This document shows, one piece after another, positions 16,152 to 24,845 of a stretch of 47,492 bases of DNA (positions within the stretch are counted from its first letter, which is position 1; the number at the start of each line of letters is the position of its first letter). This DNA comes from Rhodobacter sp. (GTDB taxonomy: Bacteria; Pseudomonadota; Alphaproteobacteria; Rhodobacterales; Rhodobacteraceae), in assembly GCA_022824145.1 (NCBI GenBank), contig JAJEAY010000220.1, forward strand, positions 1 through 47,492. The letters are read 5' to 3'. Below the pieces are notes generated by a model that had not been told where the DNA came from, searched no databases, and saw only the letters and a list, made by a program, of their open reading frames with translations. Made by a program: the position numbers and the translations under genes.

Positions 16152-16463
16152 AGCTCCAAGCCTTTGCTGATGTTGTATTATCCGTTCCGGTCGGAGTTTG
16201 AAATCGTACTGAGTGTTTGCTTTCAGAGTGGAACGGGGGACTCAAGTCATGGATGCTGGCCCGGTGAAAGCTCTGAACGGATCGTGCGCGTGCGAAATTC
16301 CATCCAAATCAAGACGGTCAACACCCGACACGAGTCAGGCTGAAATCCTACTTGCGGCGATTCAGGGGTGTCGCAGCCAGGCGTCTCACAGTTTTTCTGT
16401 TCTGGCTTGAGCGCAATGAGCTGAACACCGCCTCACCGCGATCATTTCTCGCAATTGCGATCG
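16130..16463. repeat. 13 bp inverted repeat pair at the ends of cobD and the FAH gene
   Basis: CGATCGCAATTGC at 16135-16147 occurs reversed as GCAATTGCGATCG at 16451-16463. The first copy lies inside a 16 bp perfect palindrome at the 3' end of cobD; the second contains a 12 bp palindrome (TCGCAATTGCGA). The 361-base gap between cobD and the convergent FAH gene (16152-16512) holds no supported gene; a 65-codon open frame there has no recognisable features. Confidence 0.5.
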
Positions 16464-16512
16464 ACTGTCCACGCGCAGGATCCGCAAACTGCGCGTTTTC
16501 ATTTGAACTGGA

Positions 16513-17196
16513 TCAGATGACCTTGACCGTGAGCAAACCGACTCCGTCGATGGACGCTTCCATGACATCGCCGCGTTCCACGGAGTTCACGCCCGAAGGC
16601 GTACCGGCCATGATCACGTCGCCCGCTGAAAGCTCAAAATATTCCGACAGGTATGAGATCATTTCCGGAACCTTCCATATCATCTGATTGAGGTCTCCTT
16701 CCTGCCGCAGGTCGCCGTTGACCAAAAGCGCGATGCGCCCGTGATCAGGGTGGCCGATCTCGGACACCGGGCGCAGCGGTCCAACGGGCCCTGACTGTTC
16801 AAAGGCTTTCCCAATTTCCCACGGGCGGCCCATTTTTTTCATTTCGCCTTGCAGGTCGCGGCGCGTCATATCCAGTGACACGCCATAGCCCCAGACATGG
16901 CTGAGCGCGTCGTCAACCGTGATATTCATGCCACCGGACTTCAGGCCAACAAGCAGTTCCACCTCGTGATGCACATCCGAGGTGTGGGGAGGATAGGGAA
17001 ACGTGCCCGATGCATCCAGGTTGTCGGGATTCTTTTGAAAAAAGAACGGCGGCTCGCGGTCTGGGTTGTGCCCCATTTCAATGGCGTGCGCCGCGAAATT
17101 GCGGCCGATGCAATAGACGCGACGCACGGGAAACATGCCGCCGCCTGTGGTGGGAATCACTGGCACCAGCGGCGCGGGAATGACATGATCGGACAC
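16513..17196 (-). CDS. FAH-family hydrolase, short fumarylpyruvate hydrolase-like
   Basis: A 227-residue protein of the fumarylacetoacetate hydrolase superfamily. VYCIGRNFAAHAIEMG is the entry motif, HHEVELLVGL supplies the two metal-binding glutamates, and VSLDMTRRDLQGEMKKMGRPWEIGKAFEQSGPVGP supplies the Asp and Lys region; AGDVIMAGTPSGVNSVERGD is the C-terminal signature. Members hydrolyse or decarboxylate 2-oxo acids with Mg2+ or Mn2+ (fumarylpyruvate, acylpyruvates, oxaloacetate). Substrate cannot be fixed. Start is GTG with AGGAG seven bases upstream. An operator identical in its half-sites to the one before gntR lies about 160 bases upstream, so it is probably part of the same regulon as the FAH gene at 18.2 kb. 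Confidence 0.9.
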   Translation of the reverse strand: MSDHVIPAPLVPVIPTTGGGMFPVRRVYCIGRNFAAHAIEMGHNPDREPPFFFQKNPDNLDASGTFPYPPHTSDVHHEVELLVGLKSGGMNITVDDALSHVWGYGVSLDMTRRDLQGEMKKMGRPWEIGKAFEQSGPVGPLRPVSEIGHPDHGRIALLVNGDLRQEGDLNQMIWKVPEMISYLSEYFELSAGDVIMAGTPSGVNSVERGDVMEASIDGVGLLTVKVI

Positions 17197-17352
17197 TGCT
17201 TTACTCCTGAGCTTAGACTGGCCAAGGTCCGGTCACGGACCCATTCAGGCGAATTCGACATCTTTCGTATTCTGTCGGGCGGGCTGCACCAGCCTGCACG
17301 TATTCGAGGTGAAATGTCGGGATTGGCAAGGCGTGGCAATGATCATGCACGC

Positions 17353-17372
17353 AACCAATTTCCTGATTGGTT
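17353..17372. promoter_or_regulatory. predicted GntR/FCD operator upstream of the short FAH gene
   Basis: A perfect inverted repeat AACCAAT-N6-ATTGGTT, lying between the 3' end of gntR and the minus-strand FAH gene. The same half-sites and the same six-base spacer recur at 18076-18095. The spacer sequences differ (TTCCTG here, TCTATC there), as expected for a protein binding site and not a copied segment. Confidence 0.75.
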
Positions 17373-17397
17373 CAAGCCAAGAGGAGCTTTCGTGGCT

Positions 17398-18069
17398 TCA
17401 GGCGAGGCTTTCGGACAGGACGCGAGAATAGACAGAGCGAAGGTGGCGCTGCATTGCGCTGGCGGCATGGTCACCCTTGCGCGCCAATATTGCGGCCACG
17501 ATTTCATCGTGTTCCAGGAAGCTGGAATAATCGCTCTCCGGCCCGTGCGTATTGCGGGGCTGCCCCCAGACAATGGATCGCCGAACCGAGTTCAGTGTTT
17601 CGAAGAAATACAGAAAGAGCTTGTTTCTTGTCGCGCGCGCGATGGCGTGATGGAGATTGTTGTCCCATGCCTCGTACGTGCGCCAATCGTCGGACTCCCG
17701 GCACTTGTTCGCGCAGATTCTTATTTGTTCACAATCGGATTTGCTTGCGTGACGCGCGGCAAGCCGGCTGAGTTCCGGCTCGATGTTCATGCGGACTGCG
17801 GCAACCTGTTCGCGTGTGATCTGATCGCGCAGATAGGTGACGTCCTGAAGGTTCAGCACTGCCCTTGCGCCGACAAAGGTGCCACGTCCGACATGCCGCC
17901 AGATGAGGCCTTGCGCCTCCAGCTCAGCCAGCGCAGTGCGCAGTTTGTTTCGGGTCGTACCGAGACGCAGGCACAAGTCGCGCTCGGATGGGATGCGGTC
18001 ATTGTGCCGATATCCCGCATTGTCGATGAGGTCTCGCAATCGCTGCGACAGGTCGGCTTGGTAGGTCAT
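17398..18069 (-). CDS. GntR-family transcriptional regulator, FadR/FCD subfamily
   Basis: A regulator of about 223 residues. The winged helix-turn-helix is at the N-terminus (NDRIPSERDLCLRLGTTRNKLRTALAELEAQGLIWRHVGRGTFVG), and the helical FCD ligand-binding domain follows, with candidate metal or ligand residues in AWDNNLHHAIARATRN, EHDEIVAAI and MQRHLRSVY. The frame is open 23 codons further upstream, but those codons run through the AACCAAT palindrome, so I place the start at MTYQADLSQRLRDL, seven bases from the operator. It is divergent from the longer FAH gene, and the operator between them suggests autoregulation plus control of the adjacent operon, with the catabolic substrate or a product as inducer. 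Confidence 0.92.
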   Translation of the reverse strand: MTYQADLSQRLRDLIDNAGYRHNDRIPSERDLCLRLGTTRNKLRTALAELEAQGLIWRHVGRGTFVGARAVLNLQDVTYLRDQITREQVAAVRMNIEPELSRLAARHASKSDCEQIRICANKCRESDDWRTYEAWDNNLHHAIARATRNKLFLYFFETLNSVRRSIVWGQPRNTHGPESDYSSFLEHDEIVAAILARKGDHAASAMQRHLRSVYSRVLSESLA

Positions 18070-18075
18070 CGTAGC

Positions 18076-18095
18076 AACCAATTCTATCATTGGTT
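18076..18095. promoter_or_regulatory. predicted GntR/FCD operator between gntR and the FAH-ABC operon
   Basis: Perfect inverted repeat AACCAAT-N6-ATTGGTT located seven bases upstream of the chosen gntR start and about 107 bases upstream of the divergent FAH start. The position fits repression of both genes. It is the sister of the site at 17353-17372. Confidence 0.8.
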
Positions 18096-18202
18096 TATTG
18101 AATAGTCGGGCGAGTTGATCAATCTGATTGTCAGTCAATGTGGCAGTGAGTCACAGGTTGTTTCGCCTCACCGCCAAAGACTGCATTAGGGAGGAGATCC
18201 GA

Positions 18203-19129
18203 GTGCGTTTGGCAACGATTGCCTTTGATGGTCACGACGTCTGTGTCGTGATCCTGAGCAACGGGAAGAGACTGGATATCGCTAAGGCATCCAATGGCCT
18301 CACCGGTGCAGGCGCCGACGCGCTCAAAGCAGGCTCGATGCGGCGGTTGATCGCGGGCGGCGCCGAAGCGATGTGCGCTCTTGGAGCCATCGTCTCGGAT
18401 GCAGAGATGGGCGCTTACGGTGACGCGTTAGTTCCCGAAGACGCGCCTTTGCAGGCCCCTATTCCGGTGCCGGGAAAAAATGTCTTCTGCGTCGCCCGGA
18501 ACTACGTCGAGCACATTGCCGAAGGGGAACGGGCGCAAAACACAAAGATCGGCGTGACCGAGCACCCTGTTTTCTTTACCAAACCCCCCACGTCCATCGT
18601 GCCGCCAGGCGGCGACGTGCTGATATTCCCGTCCATGTCGCAGGCCGTCGACTACGAGGTTGAACTGGCCGTGGTGATTGGAAAGCCGGGCCGGAACATC
18701 TCGAAAACCGACGCGATGGATCATGTGTTCGGCTACACGATTCTGAACGACATCACGGCTCGTGACATTCAGCGCCGCCATGGCGGGCAGTATTTCAAGG
18801 GCAAGAGCTTGGATGGGTCCTGTCCGCTTGGCCCGAATATCGTTACGGCTGACGAGGTTGGTGATCCGCATGCATTGTCGATTGGTCTGACAGTGAACGG
18901 CGAGCAGCGTCAGGATGGCCACACCGGGGACATGATTTTCGACATTCCGACGCTCATCGCCTCATTGTCTGAGGGAATGACGCTTGAACCTAGTGACATT
19001 ATCGCCACCGGCACGCCATCGGGGGTTGGCTATGCGATGGATCCGCCGCAGTCCTTAAGGGATGGCGACATCATCGTATGCGACGTTGCCGGGATCGGTA
19101 CGCTCAGCAACACTGTGCGCGCCGTTTAG
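18203..19129 (+). CDS. FAH-family hydrolase/decarboxylase with N-terminal extension domain
   Basis: A 308-residue fumarylacetoacetate hydrolase-superfamily protein. Residues about 1-95 form a short N-terminal domain common in the longer bacterial members. The catalytic domain starts at NVFCVARNYVEHIAEGE. Metal ligands are expected in DYEVELAVVIG (two Glu) and in ILNDITARDIQ (Asp), with the Lys in QYFKGKSLDGSCPLGPNIV and the end motif IIATGTPSGVGYAM. Start is GTG with a strong AGGGAGGAG just upstream; the longer open frame upstream of it crosses the promoter. It heads the operon FAH-SBP-ATPase-permease-Ldh2. The two FAH proteins of the cluster could act on consecutive or alternative 2-oxo acids. 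Confidence 0.9.
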   Translation: MRLATIAFDGHDVCVVILSNGKRLDIAKASNGLTGAGADALKAGSMRRLIAGGAEAMCALGAIVSDAEMGAYGDALVPEDAPLQAPIPVPGKNVFCVARNYVEHIAEGERAQNTKIGVTEHPVFFTKPPTSIVPPGGDVLIFPSMSQAVDYEVELAVVIGKPGRNISKTDAMDHVFGYTILNDITARDIQRRHGGQYFKGKSLDGSCPLGPNIVTADEVGDPHALSIGLTVNGEQRQDGHTGDMIFDIPTLIASLSEGMTLEPSDIIATGTPSGVGYAMDPPQSLRDGDIIVCDVAGIGTLSNTVRAV

Positions 19130-19205
19130 AAGAACCATCGCTCGCGCGGCGTGGCGCGGGACGGAGAGTGACTGAAACACAACCAACAAAGGAGGACTAC
19201 GTGCC

Positions 19206-20234
19206 ATGATGAATAGAAGGACATTTGCAGCCTCACTGCTGTCAGCGGTTCCGGCAACGAGCTTGATTGGGACAAGTGCATTCGCGCAGGGGATGCGCGA
19301 CATCACGTTTGTGCAGCCGAGCCCGTCAGCGATCAACTCTTTTCCGGTGTTCACTGCCATCGGCGAGGGATTCTTCGGCGAAGAAGGGCTAAACGTGACC
19401 GTTGAGGCTATCAACGGTTCGGGCGCTGTGTTGCAGGCATTGTCCGCCGGTCAGGCTCATTTCGGGCGACCTGGTCCGGGCCCGCTGATTGCAGCACGAT
19501 CGCGCGGCGTTATGGCTGTGCACATTTACAATGTGGCAGCCCGCAGCAACTTTGGCATCGCGGTTCGGGAGGATTCGGAATACCAGGCAATCGAAGATCT
19601 CCGCGGCAAAGTCATTGGAACCGGTACGGCCGATGGTGCCGAGGTGGGTTTTGCCCGCAACGTACTGACCGGCGCCGGCATGACAGAGGGCGAGGACTAT
19701 GAGTTCCTGACGGTAGGCGACGGCGGCCCTGCGACCGCGGCTTTCCTGAATGGCGCAATTGAAGCCTATTCGGCCTCCACCGCGGATACGGCCATCCTGA
19801 ACCAGCGCGGCATGGCTGTGCGCGATATCACGCCGGACGAGTTCGGCCGTTTCTTCGGGAACGGAATCGCGACAATGGCCGACACTATCGCCAATGACCG
19901 AGAGCTGGTTGAGGGTTGGAGCCGCGCTTTTGCCCGGGGGCACGCTTTTGCGCTTGATGACGCGAACCGCGAGGCGGTTCTGGGCCATCTGGCCGAAGGC
20001 AACCCGCAGGAAGGGGAAGACAAGGAATTCCAGTCCGCGCTGTTCGATGCGGTCCGCTCGAAGACAATCCCGCCCGAGGGCAGCCCGCATCTTGGCTGGT
20101 ATCCGGCCGAAGTCTGGGCCGAGTGGCAGGATGCACTTGTTGCCGGCGGCGAAATTTCGGGTCCGCTTGACGATCTGGATGCCGCTTGGACCAACGAGTT
20201 CGCCAAGCTCGGCAGCGAAGCTGTCGGTGGATGA
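19206..20234 (+). CDS. ABC transporter substrate-binding protein, NMT1/TauA-like
   Basis: This 342-residue periplasmic binding protein has an N-terminal export signal (MMNRRTFAASLLSAVPATSLIGTSAFAQG) with an RRTF pair that would suit Tat or Sec. The mature part has the NMT1/SsuA-like fold: ITFVQPSPSAINSFPVFTAIGEGFFGEEGLNVTVEAINGSGAVLQALSAGQAHFGRPGPG, followed by a DLRGKVIGTGTADGAEVGFARNVL segment. Such proteins deliver taurine, alkanesulfonates, nitrate-like anions, pyrimidines or aromatic acids. AAAGGAGGA lies nine bases before the ATG. Its stop overlaps the ATPase start. The ligand is unknown, though the neighbouring oxidoreductases and FAH hydrolases suggest an organic acid. Confidence 0.9.
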   Translation: MMNRRTFAASLLSAVPATSLIGTSAFAQGMRDITFVQPSPSAINSFPVFTAIGEGFFGEEGLNVTVEAINGSGAVLQALSAGQAHFGRPGPGPLIAARSRGVMAVHIYNVAARSNFGIAVREDSEYQAIEDLRGKVIGTGTADGAEVGFARNVLTGAGMTEGEDYEFLTVGDGGPATAAFLNGAIEAYSASTADTAILNQRGMAVRDITPDEFGRFFGNGIATMADTIANDRELVEGWSRAFARGHAFALDDANREAVLGHLAEGNPQEGEDKEFQSALFDAVRSKTIPPEGSPHLGWYPAEVWAEWQDALVAGGEISGPLDDLDAAWTNEFAKLGSEAVGG

Positions 20235-21040
20235 AGGCCACAGCCGAATATGACATTACCGGCGCGCCCAGTCGCGCGCCGGTTTATGAACTGACCAACG
20301 TAAGCAAGACGTATGCGCGCAACGACGTGGTCGCGCTTCAGGATGTGAGCCTGACCCTGAAGAAGGGCAGTTTCACCGCAGTTATTGGGTCGAGCGGATG
20401 CGGGAAATCGACCCTTCTCAAGATCATGGCGGGCCTCATCCCCCCTTCAAAGGGGCGGGTGATCCTTCAGAACAAGGCAGTAACTGGTCCGCGGCGGGAC
20501 ATCGGTATGATGTTTCAGCAGGCCACGCTGTTTCCTTGGAAGACAGCCGTTGAGAACATTGTGCTTCCGATCGAGATCCGCGACGGAAAGGCCGCAGCGA
20601 AGCTGGCCATGGCGAAGGCTCACGAACTCTTGGATGTTGTGGGTCTCAAGGGATTTGAGAGCGTATACCCCAACGAACTTTCGGGTGGCATGGCGCAACG
20701 GACGTCGATCTGCCGGATGCTGATCACGGAGCCGGCGGTCCTTCTTTTGGACGAACCCTTCAGTGCGCTCGACGAGCTGAGCCGCGACATGATGAATATG
20801 GAACTTCAACGCATTTGTGCCGATCAAGGGGCAACTGCGTTTCTGGTCACGCACTCGATCCAGGAGGCTGTGATTCTATCGGACGAGGTTGTCGTGATGA
20901 AGCCCCGCCCCGGCCGGATTGCTGAAGTGGTCGAAGTCGACCTGGTCCGCCCACGCACACTCGACATGATGACAACGCCGAAGTTCGGCGAGATCGTGGA
21001 CTATATCCGCGGCCAGTTGGACAAGGGAGAGGAAATGTGA
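20231..21040 (+). CDS. ABC transporter ATP-binding protein, TauB/SsuB-like
   Basis: A 269-residue ATPase with Walker A GSSGCGKST, Q-loop near MMFQQATLFPWKTAVENI, signature LSGGMAQRTSICRML and Walker B VLLLDEPFSALD, followed by the H-loop in VTHSIQEA. It energises the importer on the cytoplasmic face. The open frame extends 15 codons upstream, but an ATG exactly overlapping the binding-protein stop (ATGA) is the likely start, giving MKATAEYDITGAPSRAP. Its stop overlaps the permease start as GTGA. Confidence 0.95.
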   Translation: MKATAEYDITGAPSRAPVYELTNVSKTYARNDVVALQDVSLTLKKGSFTAVIGSSGCGKSTLLKIMAGLIPPSKGRVILQNKAVTGPRRDIGMMFQQATLFPWKTAVENIVLPIEIRDGKAAAKLAMAKAHELLDVVGLKGFESVYPNELSGGMAQRTSICRMLITEPAVLLLDEPFSALDELSRDMMNMELQRICADQGATAFLVTHSIQEAVILSDEVVVMKPRPGRIAEVVEVDLVRPRTLDMMTTPKFGEIVDYIRGQLDKGEEM

Positions 21041-21906
21041 CCGAAGCGGCGACCAACCTGAACGCGACCGGCGAGCAAATCCCGGAAGATTCTGTCTGGG
21101 TGCAGGAGGTCGCCTTTATAGACTCCGTCCCTCGCTCGATCGCCATGATCTTTGTCTTTATGGTTTTCATCGGCACGTGGCAGCTTGTGACCGGTCTTGG
21201 GCTGGTTTCTCCGATCATCCTGCCGAAACCGTGGGAGACGCTTGAGGACATGATCTTCGTCGGTCAAAATCTGATGACTGGCGGATATATGCTTGGGGCG
21301 CTCTGGATCACAATCAAAGAGGTGATCTATGGCTTTGCGCTGGCGATCGCCATTGGGTTTTCGCTGGGCGTGTTGGTCGGTGAGACGGCCTTTGGCGAAA
21401 AGGCCGTGATGCCTTACCTCGTGGCGATCGACACCATGCCCAAGGTTGCCTTCGCGCCACTTTTTGTGGCGTGGCTTGGCTTTGGCATTGAATCAAAGGT
21501 CGCCTTGGCGGCCTTCATTGCCACCTTCCCCATTGTAGTGGGGACTGCCGCGGGGCTGCATGCCGCCGATGAGAACGCGCGTATGCTTTTCAAGACTATG
21601 GGCGCAACCCGTATTCAAACGCTTGTAAAGATGAAGCTGCCCATTGCGCTGCCGCAGATCTTCACCGGCCTCAAAATTGGAGCTGTGGGCGTGATGGCCG
21701 GCGCCATCACGGGAGAGTTCCTAGGCGGCGGCAAGGGCTTTGGCGAGTTGATACGTGTGGCGGCCTCGCAGCTCAACACGCCTCGGGTCTTTTCGCTTAT
21801 CCTGTATCTCAGCCTTGTCGGGCTGGCGCTTTACTTGATTGTGCAGTGGGTCCAGCGCCGGGTCGTCTTCTGGCAGAAGGAAACTGTTGGCGCTTACGAT
21901 GCCTGA
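21037..21906 (+). CDS. ABC transporter permease, TauC/SsuC-like
   Basis: A 289-residue inner-membrane permease with six predicted transmembrane helices. The first is near IAMIFVFMVFIGTWQLVTGLGL. The cytoplasmic EAA-type coupling loop is ENARMLFKTMGATRIQTLVKMKLPIALPQIFTGLKIG. It starts at GTG, overlapping the ATPase stop by four bases, and its own 3' end overlaps the Ldh2-type gene by eight. One permease gene with this binding protein and ATPase makes a complete importer (a homodimeric permease is usual in this class). Confidence 0.94.
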   Translation: MTEAATNLNATGEQIPEDSVWVQEVAFIDSVPRSIAMIFVFMVFIGTWQLVTGLGLVSPIILPKPWETLEDMIFVGQNLMTGGYMLGALWITIKEVIYGFALAIAIGFSLGVLVGETAFGEKAVMPYLVAIDTMPKVAFAPLFVAWLGFGIESKVALAAFIATFPIVVGTAAGLHAADENARMLFKTMGATRIQTLVKMKLPIALPQIFTGLKIGAVGVMAGAITGEFLGGGKGFGELIRVAASQLNTPRVFSLILYLSLVGLALYLIVQWVQRRVVFWQKETVGAYDA

Positions 21907-22972
21907 CGACGCACCAGTTGCCGTCGTTACGCTGTGCGACTTCGTGGCCAACGCGCTTGGGTCTCACGGCGTGCCCCGGAACGAGGCGGCCACTGTTGCG
22001 GGACTGATGGTTGAGGCCGATGTCTATGGCTACAGCACACACGGCGTCTTTCGATTGCGGCAATACCTGGCCCGGCTTGCTGGTGGGGGCTGCAACCCCA
22101 CACCGGACATCAAGGTTGTGCATGAGACCGTTGCAACAGCGGTGGTGGATTGCGATGACGGGCTGGGCCATCTGGCGATGGCTGCGGCCCGTGACCTGGC
22201 AGTCAAGAAGGCCCGCGAGGCAGGGATCGGCTGGGTTGGCGTGCGCCGAGGCAACCACGCTGGTCCGCTGGCGCTTTATGTTCGCCCACAGGCTGAGGCG
22301 GGGATGTTGGGAATGGCCGCAGCCGTGGGCAGCGCAAACCACGTTCCGCCCTATGGTGGGACGGACCTGCTGCTCGGCACCAATCCGATTGCCTTTTCCG
22401 CCCCTGCCGCGGGCGCCGATCCCTTCGTCTTCGACATGGCCACAACCGTGGCCGCGATGGGCAAGATCAAGACGCTTCGGCAGCAGGGCAAGGACATGCC
22501 CGAGGGGTGGATGGTCGGCCGTGACGGCAAACCGCTGACCGACCCAGGCCGCAGATCCGAGGGGTTTCTGCTGCCCATCGGGGGACCAAAGGGATTCGGA
22601 TTGTCGGTTGCAATCGGTTTGATGGCCGGGGTTCTGAATGGCGCAGCCTTTGGCTCGGATGTGGTCGACTTCACGAATGATACAACCTCGCCCACCAACA
22701 CTGGCCAGTTCGTCATGGCACTCGATCCTGCGGCGTTCGGGCTTGGCGATGACTTCGCGGCAAAGGCGGCCCGCATCTTTGACAATATGCGGGCGTCGCG
22801 CCCCTTGCCGGGGCATGACCCGGTGCGTATGCCGGGTGACGGAAAGTCCGCGCTTGCGGAGGCGCACCGCAGCGGTGGTGTCCCGTTGAACCCGGCCCTG
22901 CGTCGTGACCTGAACGCACTTGCGGACGATTGTGGGCTGGCGCCGCTCTTTCCGAACGCGCCCGCCGATTGA
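21899..22972 (+). CDS. Ldh2-family NAD(P)-dependent 2-hydroxyacid dehydrogenase (malate/lactate/ureidoglycolate type)
   Basis: A 357-residue member of the Ldh2 superfamily, not related to classical lactate dehydrogenase. Diagnostic blocks are EADVYGYSTHGVFRLRQYL (with the SHG-type His), DDGLGHLAMAAARDLAVKKAREAGIGWVGVRRGNHAGPLALYV, and GTNPIAFSAPAAGADPFVFDMATTVAAMGKIK, then PIGGPKGFGLSVAIGLMAGVLNGA. Members oxidise or reduce malate, lactate, sulfolactate, ureidoglycolate or related acids with NAD(P). The ATG overlaps the permease 3' end, so it is co-transcribed with the importer. The substrate is not decided by sequence. Confidence 0.93.
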   Translation: MPDDAPVAVVTLCDFVANALGSHGVPRNEAATVAGLMVEADVYGYSTHGVFRLRQYLARLAGGGCNPTPDIKVVHETVATAVVDCDDGLGHLAMAAARDLAVKKAREAGIGWVGVRRGNHAGPLALYVRPQAEAGMLGMAAAVGSANHVPPYGGTDLLLGTNPIAFSAPAAGADPFVFDMATTVAAMGKIKTLRQQGKDMPEGWMVGRDGKPLTDPGRRSEGFLLPIGGPKGFGLSVAIGLMAGVLNGAAFGSDVVDFTNDTTSPTNTGQFVMALDPAAFGLGDDFAAKAARIFDNMRASRPLPGHDPVRMPGDGKSALAEAHRSGGVPLNPALRRDLNALADDCGLAPLFPNAPAD

Positions 22973-23611
22973 ACTGCCACGGAAAAGATGTAGAGTTCAG
23001 GCACTTTAGCTTGCCTCGACCTCCAGTGCCCGCAGATTGGCAACGCCTTGGTTCATCATGTGGCGCTTCGGCGTCGGATTCGATCCGCAAGGCTGGGTTG
23101 TCCTGACCCGCCATTTTCCGTTCGGAGTCGGCAGTTTCACGCCCTGTAGGCCTTCCGGCGCGCCAATCGGGATATGTTGCTCGTGATGTGATGGGAACCG
23201 TTTTCAAAGCATTCAATGATCCTGCACCCTCACCGAGTGCTTCCTTTTGGAGGAATTCGCCAAGGTCGGCCTGAATGCGGCGCATGTGATCGCGTGCCTG
23301 CGCGATGAAATGCAACTCGAAGGCACCGAATTTAGGGGCCAACGAAGATCTCACCGCGATCGCTGAAACGGTGGACCTAGCCAACGGGCTTGCCTCGAAG
23401 GTTCGAACCACCGCTCGACCATCCTGTTTTCCGTTCGAACATTCGGCAAGGGCGCTGGCCGACGCTTTGACAGGCAGACCGTTGCCGCCGGCAAGGCCGA
23501 AGCGCGATGTCATGTCCGCCATCGCCGCTGGCGGCATCGCGACCATGGCCACACTGCCGGCATGGCTGTCTTGAGTTCCGGTGTGGTTCGTCTCTTTTTC
23601 CCGTCTGGGCG
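22973..23611. other. 639-base gap, possible decayed coding sequence
   Basis: The stretch lies between the 3' ends of two convergent genes. A long minus-strand frame (up to 23615) covers it but runs on through the Ldh2 gene and shows no known domain. In another minus-strand frame, about 23030-23170 ends in a segment reading VKLPTPNGKWRVRTTQPC followed by GVANLRALEVEAS and a stop, which looks coding-like. A frameshifted recombinase-like remnant is conceivable. I see no intact gene. Confidence 0.35.
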
Positions 23612-24799
23612 TCATTCAGCGGCGAACCGCTCTTCTGTCGCCTCCTTGAGAAGTTCCATTGCCGCTTGCGCTCCACCGGACTGGTGCGGGATGCCAGACT
23701 TGGCGAGACCCAATTCCACACCGGACAATGTGGCCATCAGCATCAGGTCGTTGAAGTCTCCTAGATGCCCGATGCGGAACACCTTGTCGGCGACCTTGGA
23801 CAGGCCGTTGCCGAGCGAAATGTCATAGTGCTTGAGCGTCGTTGCACGGAACGCATCTGCAGAATGGCCATGCGGAACCAGAACGGCTGTCAGAACGCCC
23901 GACTCCTCGCCCTGCCTTGCGCAAAGCACTTCAAGCCCCCAACCTCGTACCGCCGCACGAGTTGCTGCGCCATGGCGGGCGTGGCGGGCGAAGACGTTTT
24001 TCAGCCCTTCCTCGTGCAGCATATCAATGGCTTCGTTGAGGCCGTAAAGAAGATTGGTCGCAGGTGTGTACGGGAACTGACCTCTGGTGTTTGGGCCGAG
24101 CATTTCGTGCCAATCCCAATAGCTTCGCGGCATGTTGACGGATTTCGCGTGCTCCAAAGCCCTTTCGCTTACAGCGTTAAAGCTCAGCCCCGGCGGCAGC
24201 ATCAGGCCCTTCTGAGAGCCGGAAACGCAGACATCTACACCCCATTGGTCAAAGCGGAAGTCGATCGACGCGAGGCCGGAAATCGAATCTACCATGAGGA
24301 GCGCTGGATGCCTCGCCGCATCGATCGCTTTTCGCACTTCGGCAATCTGAGACACACAGCCGGTCGAGGTTTCGTTGTGAACAACGCAGACAGCCTTGAT
24401 CTCGTGGTTGGTGTCTTCGCGCAGTCGGGCCTCGATCCGATCAGGTTCTGCCCCGCCGCGCCAATCGCCTTCAAGAAGCTCCGGCTCCAGCCCGATCTTG
24501 CGAGCCATCTTGTTCCAGAGCGTCGCAAAATGGCCGGTTTCGAACATCAAAACGCTGTCGCCTGGCGACAGGGTGTTCACCAGCGCGGCTTCCCATGCGC
24601 CTGTGCCCGAAGAGGGGAAGATGAAGACGTGCTGCTTGGTTTTGAAGATGGTCTTCATGCCCTCCAGTGCCTTCTGCCCGACATCGGCGAAATCGGGTCC
24701 GCGATGGTCGATCGTTTGTTGGCTGATGGCCCTGAGAATGCGATCCGGGACGGCACTTGGCCCCGGAATCTGCAAGAAATGCCTGCCAGCTTGGCGCAT
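23612..24799 (-). CDS. class V aminotransferase, serine/aspartate-glyoxylate aminotransferase-like
   Basis: A 395-residue PLP enzyme of the alanine/serine-glyoxylate aminotransferase family. The N-terminus HFLQIPGPSAVPDRILRAISQQTIDHRGPDFADV and FIFPSSGTGAWEAALVNTLSPGDSVLMFE are typical. The PLP lysine is in VCVSGSQKGLMLPPGLSF, with the cofactor Asp in MVDSISGLASIDFRFD. It would transfer an amino group from serine, aspartate or a related donor to glyoxylate. It is transcribed away from the YdiJ-like gene, with a 67-base divergent gap up to the alternative ATG at 24867. GGGAGGA precedes the ATG. Its presence suggests that the pathway yields glyoxylate or consumes a 3-hydroxy amino acid. Confidence 0.9.
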   Translation of the reverse strand: MRQAGRHFLQIPGPSAVPDRILRAISQQTIDHRGPDFADVGQKALEGMKTIFKTKQHVFIFPSSGTGAWEAALVNTLSPGDSVLMFETGHFATLWNKMARKIGLEPELLEGDWRGGAEPDRIEARLREDTNHEIKAVCVVHNETSTGCVSQIAEVRKAIDAARHPALLMVDSISGLASIDFRFDQWGVDVCVSGSQKGLMLPPGLSFNAVSERALEHAKSVNMPRSYWDWHEMLGPNTRGQFPYTPATNLLYGLNEAIDMLHEEGLKNVFARHARHGAATRAAVRGWGLEVLCARQGEESGVLTAVLVPHGHSADAFRATTLKHYDISLGNGLSKVADKVFRIGHLGDFNDLMLMATLSGVELGLAKSGIPHQSGGAQAAMELLKEATEERFAAE

Positions 24800-24845
24800 A
24801 AAACCTTGTCCTCCCCAAGCGCCGTTGGGTCGGCGCGACTAGCTG

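Noticed and set aside
16897-18105. 402-codon plus-strand open frame
   Set aside because: It is antisense to the FAH hydrolase and the GntR regulator, both of which carry strong family motifs, and it has no recognisable domain.
22713-23615. 300-codon minus-strand open frame spanning the Ldh2 gene end and the gap
   Set aside because: Its 5' part might be decayed coding sequence, but the frame continues through the well-supported Ldh2 gene and becomes low-complexity, so it is not a convincing gene.
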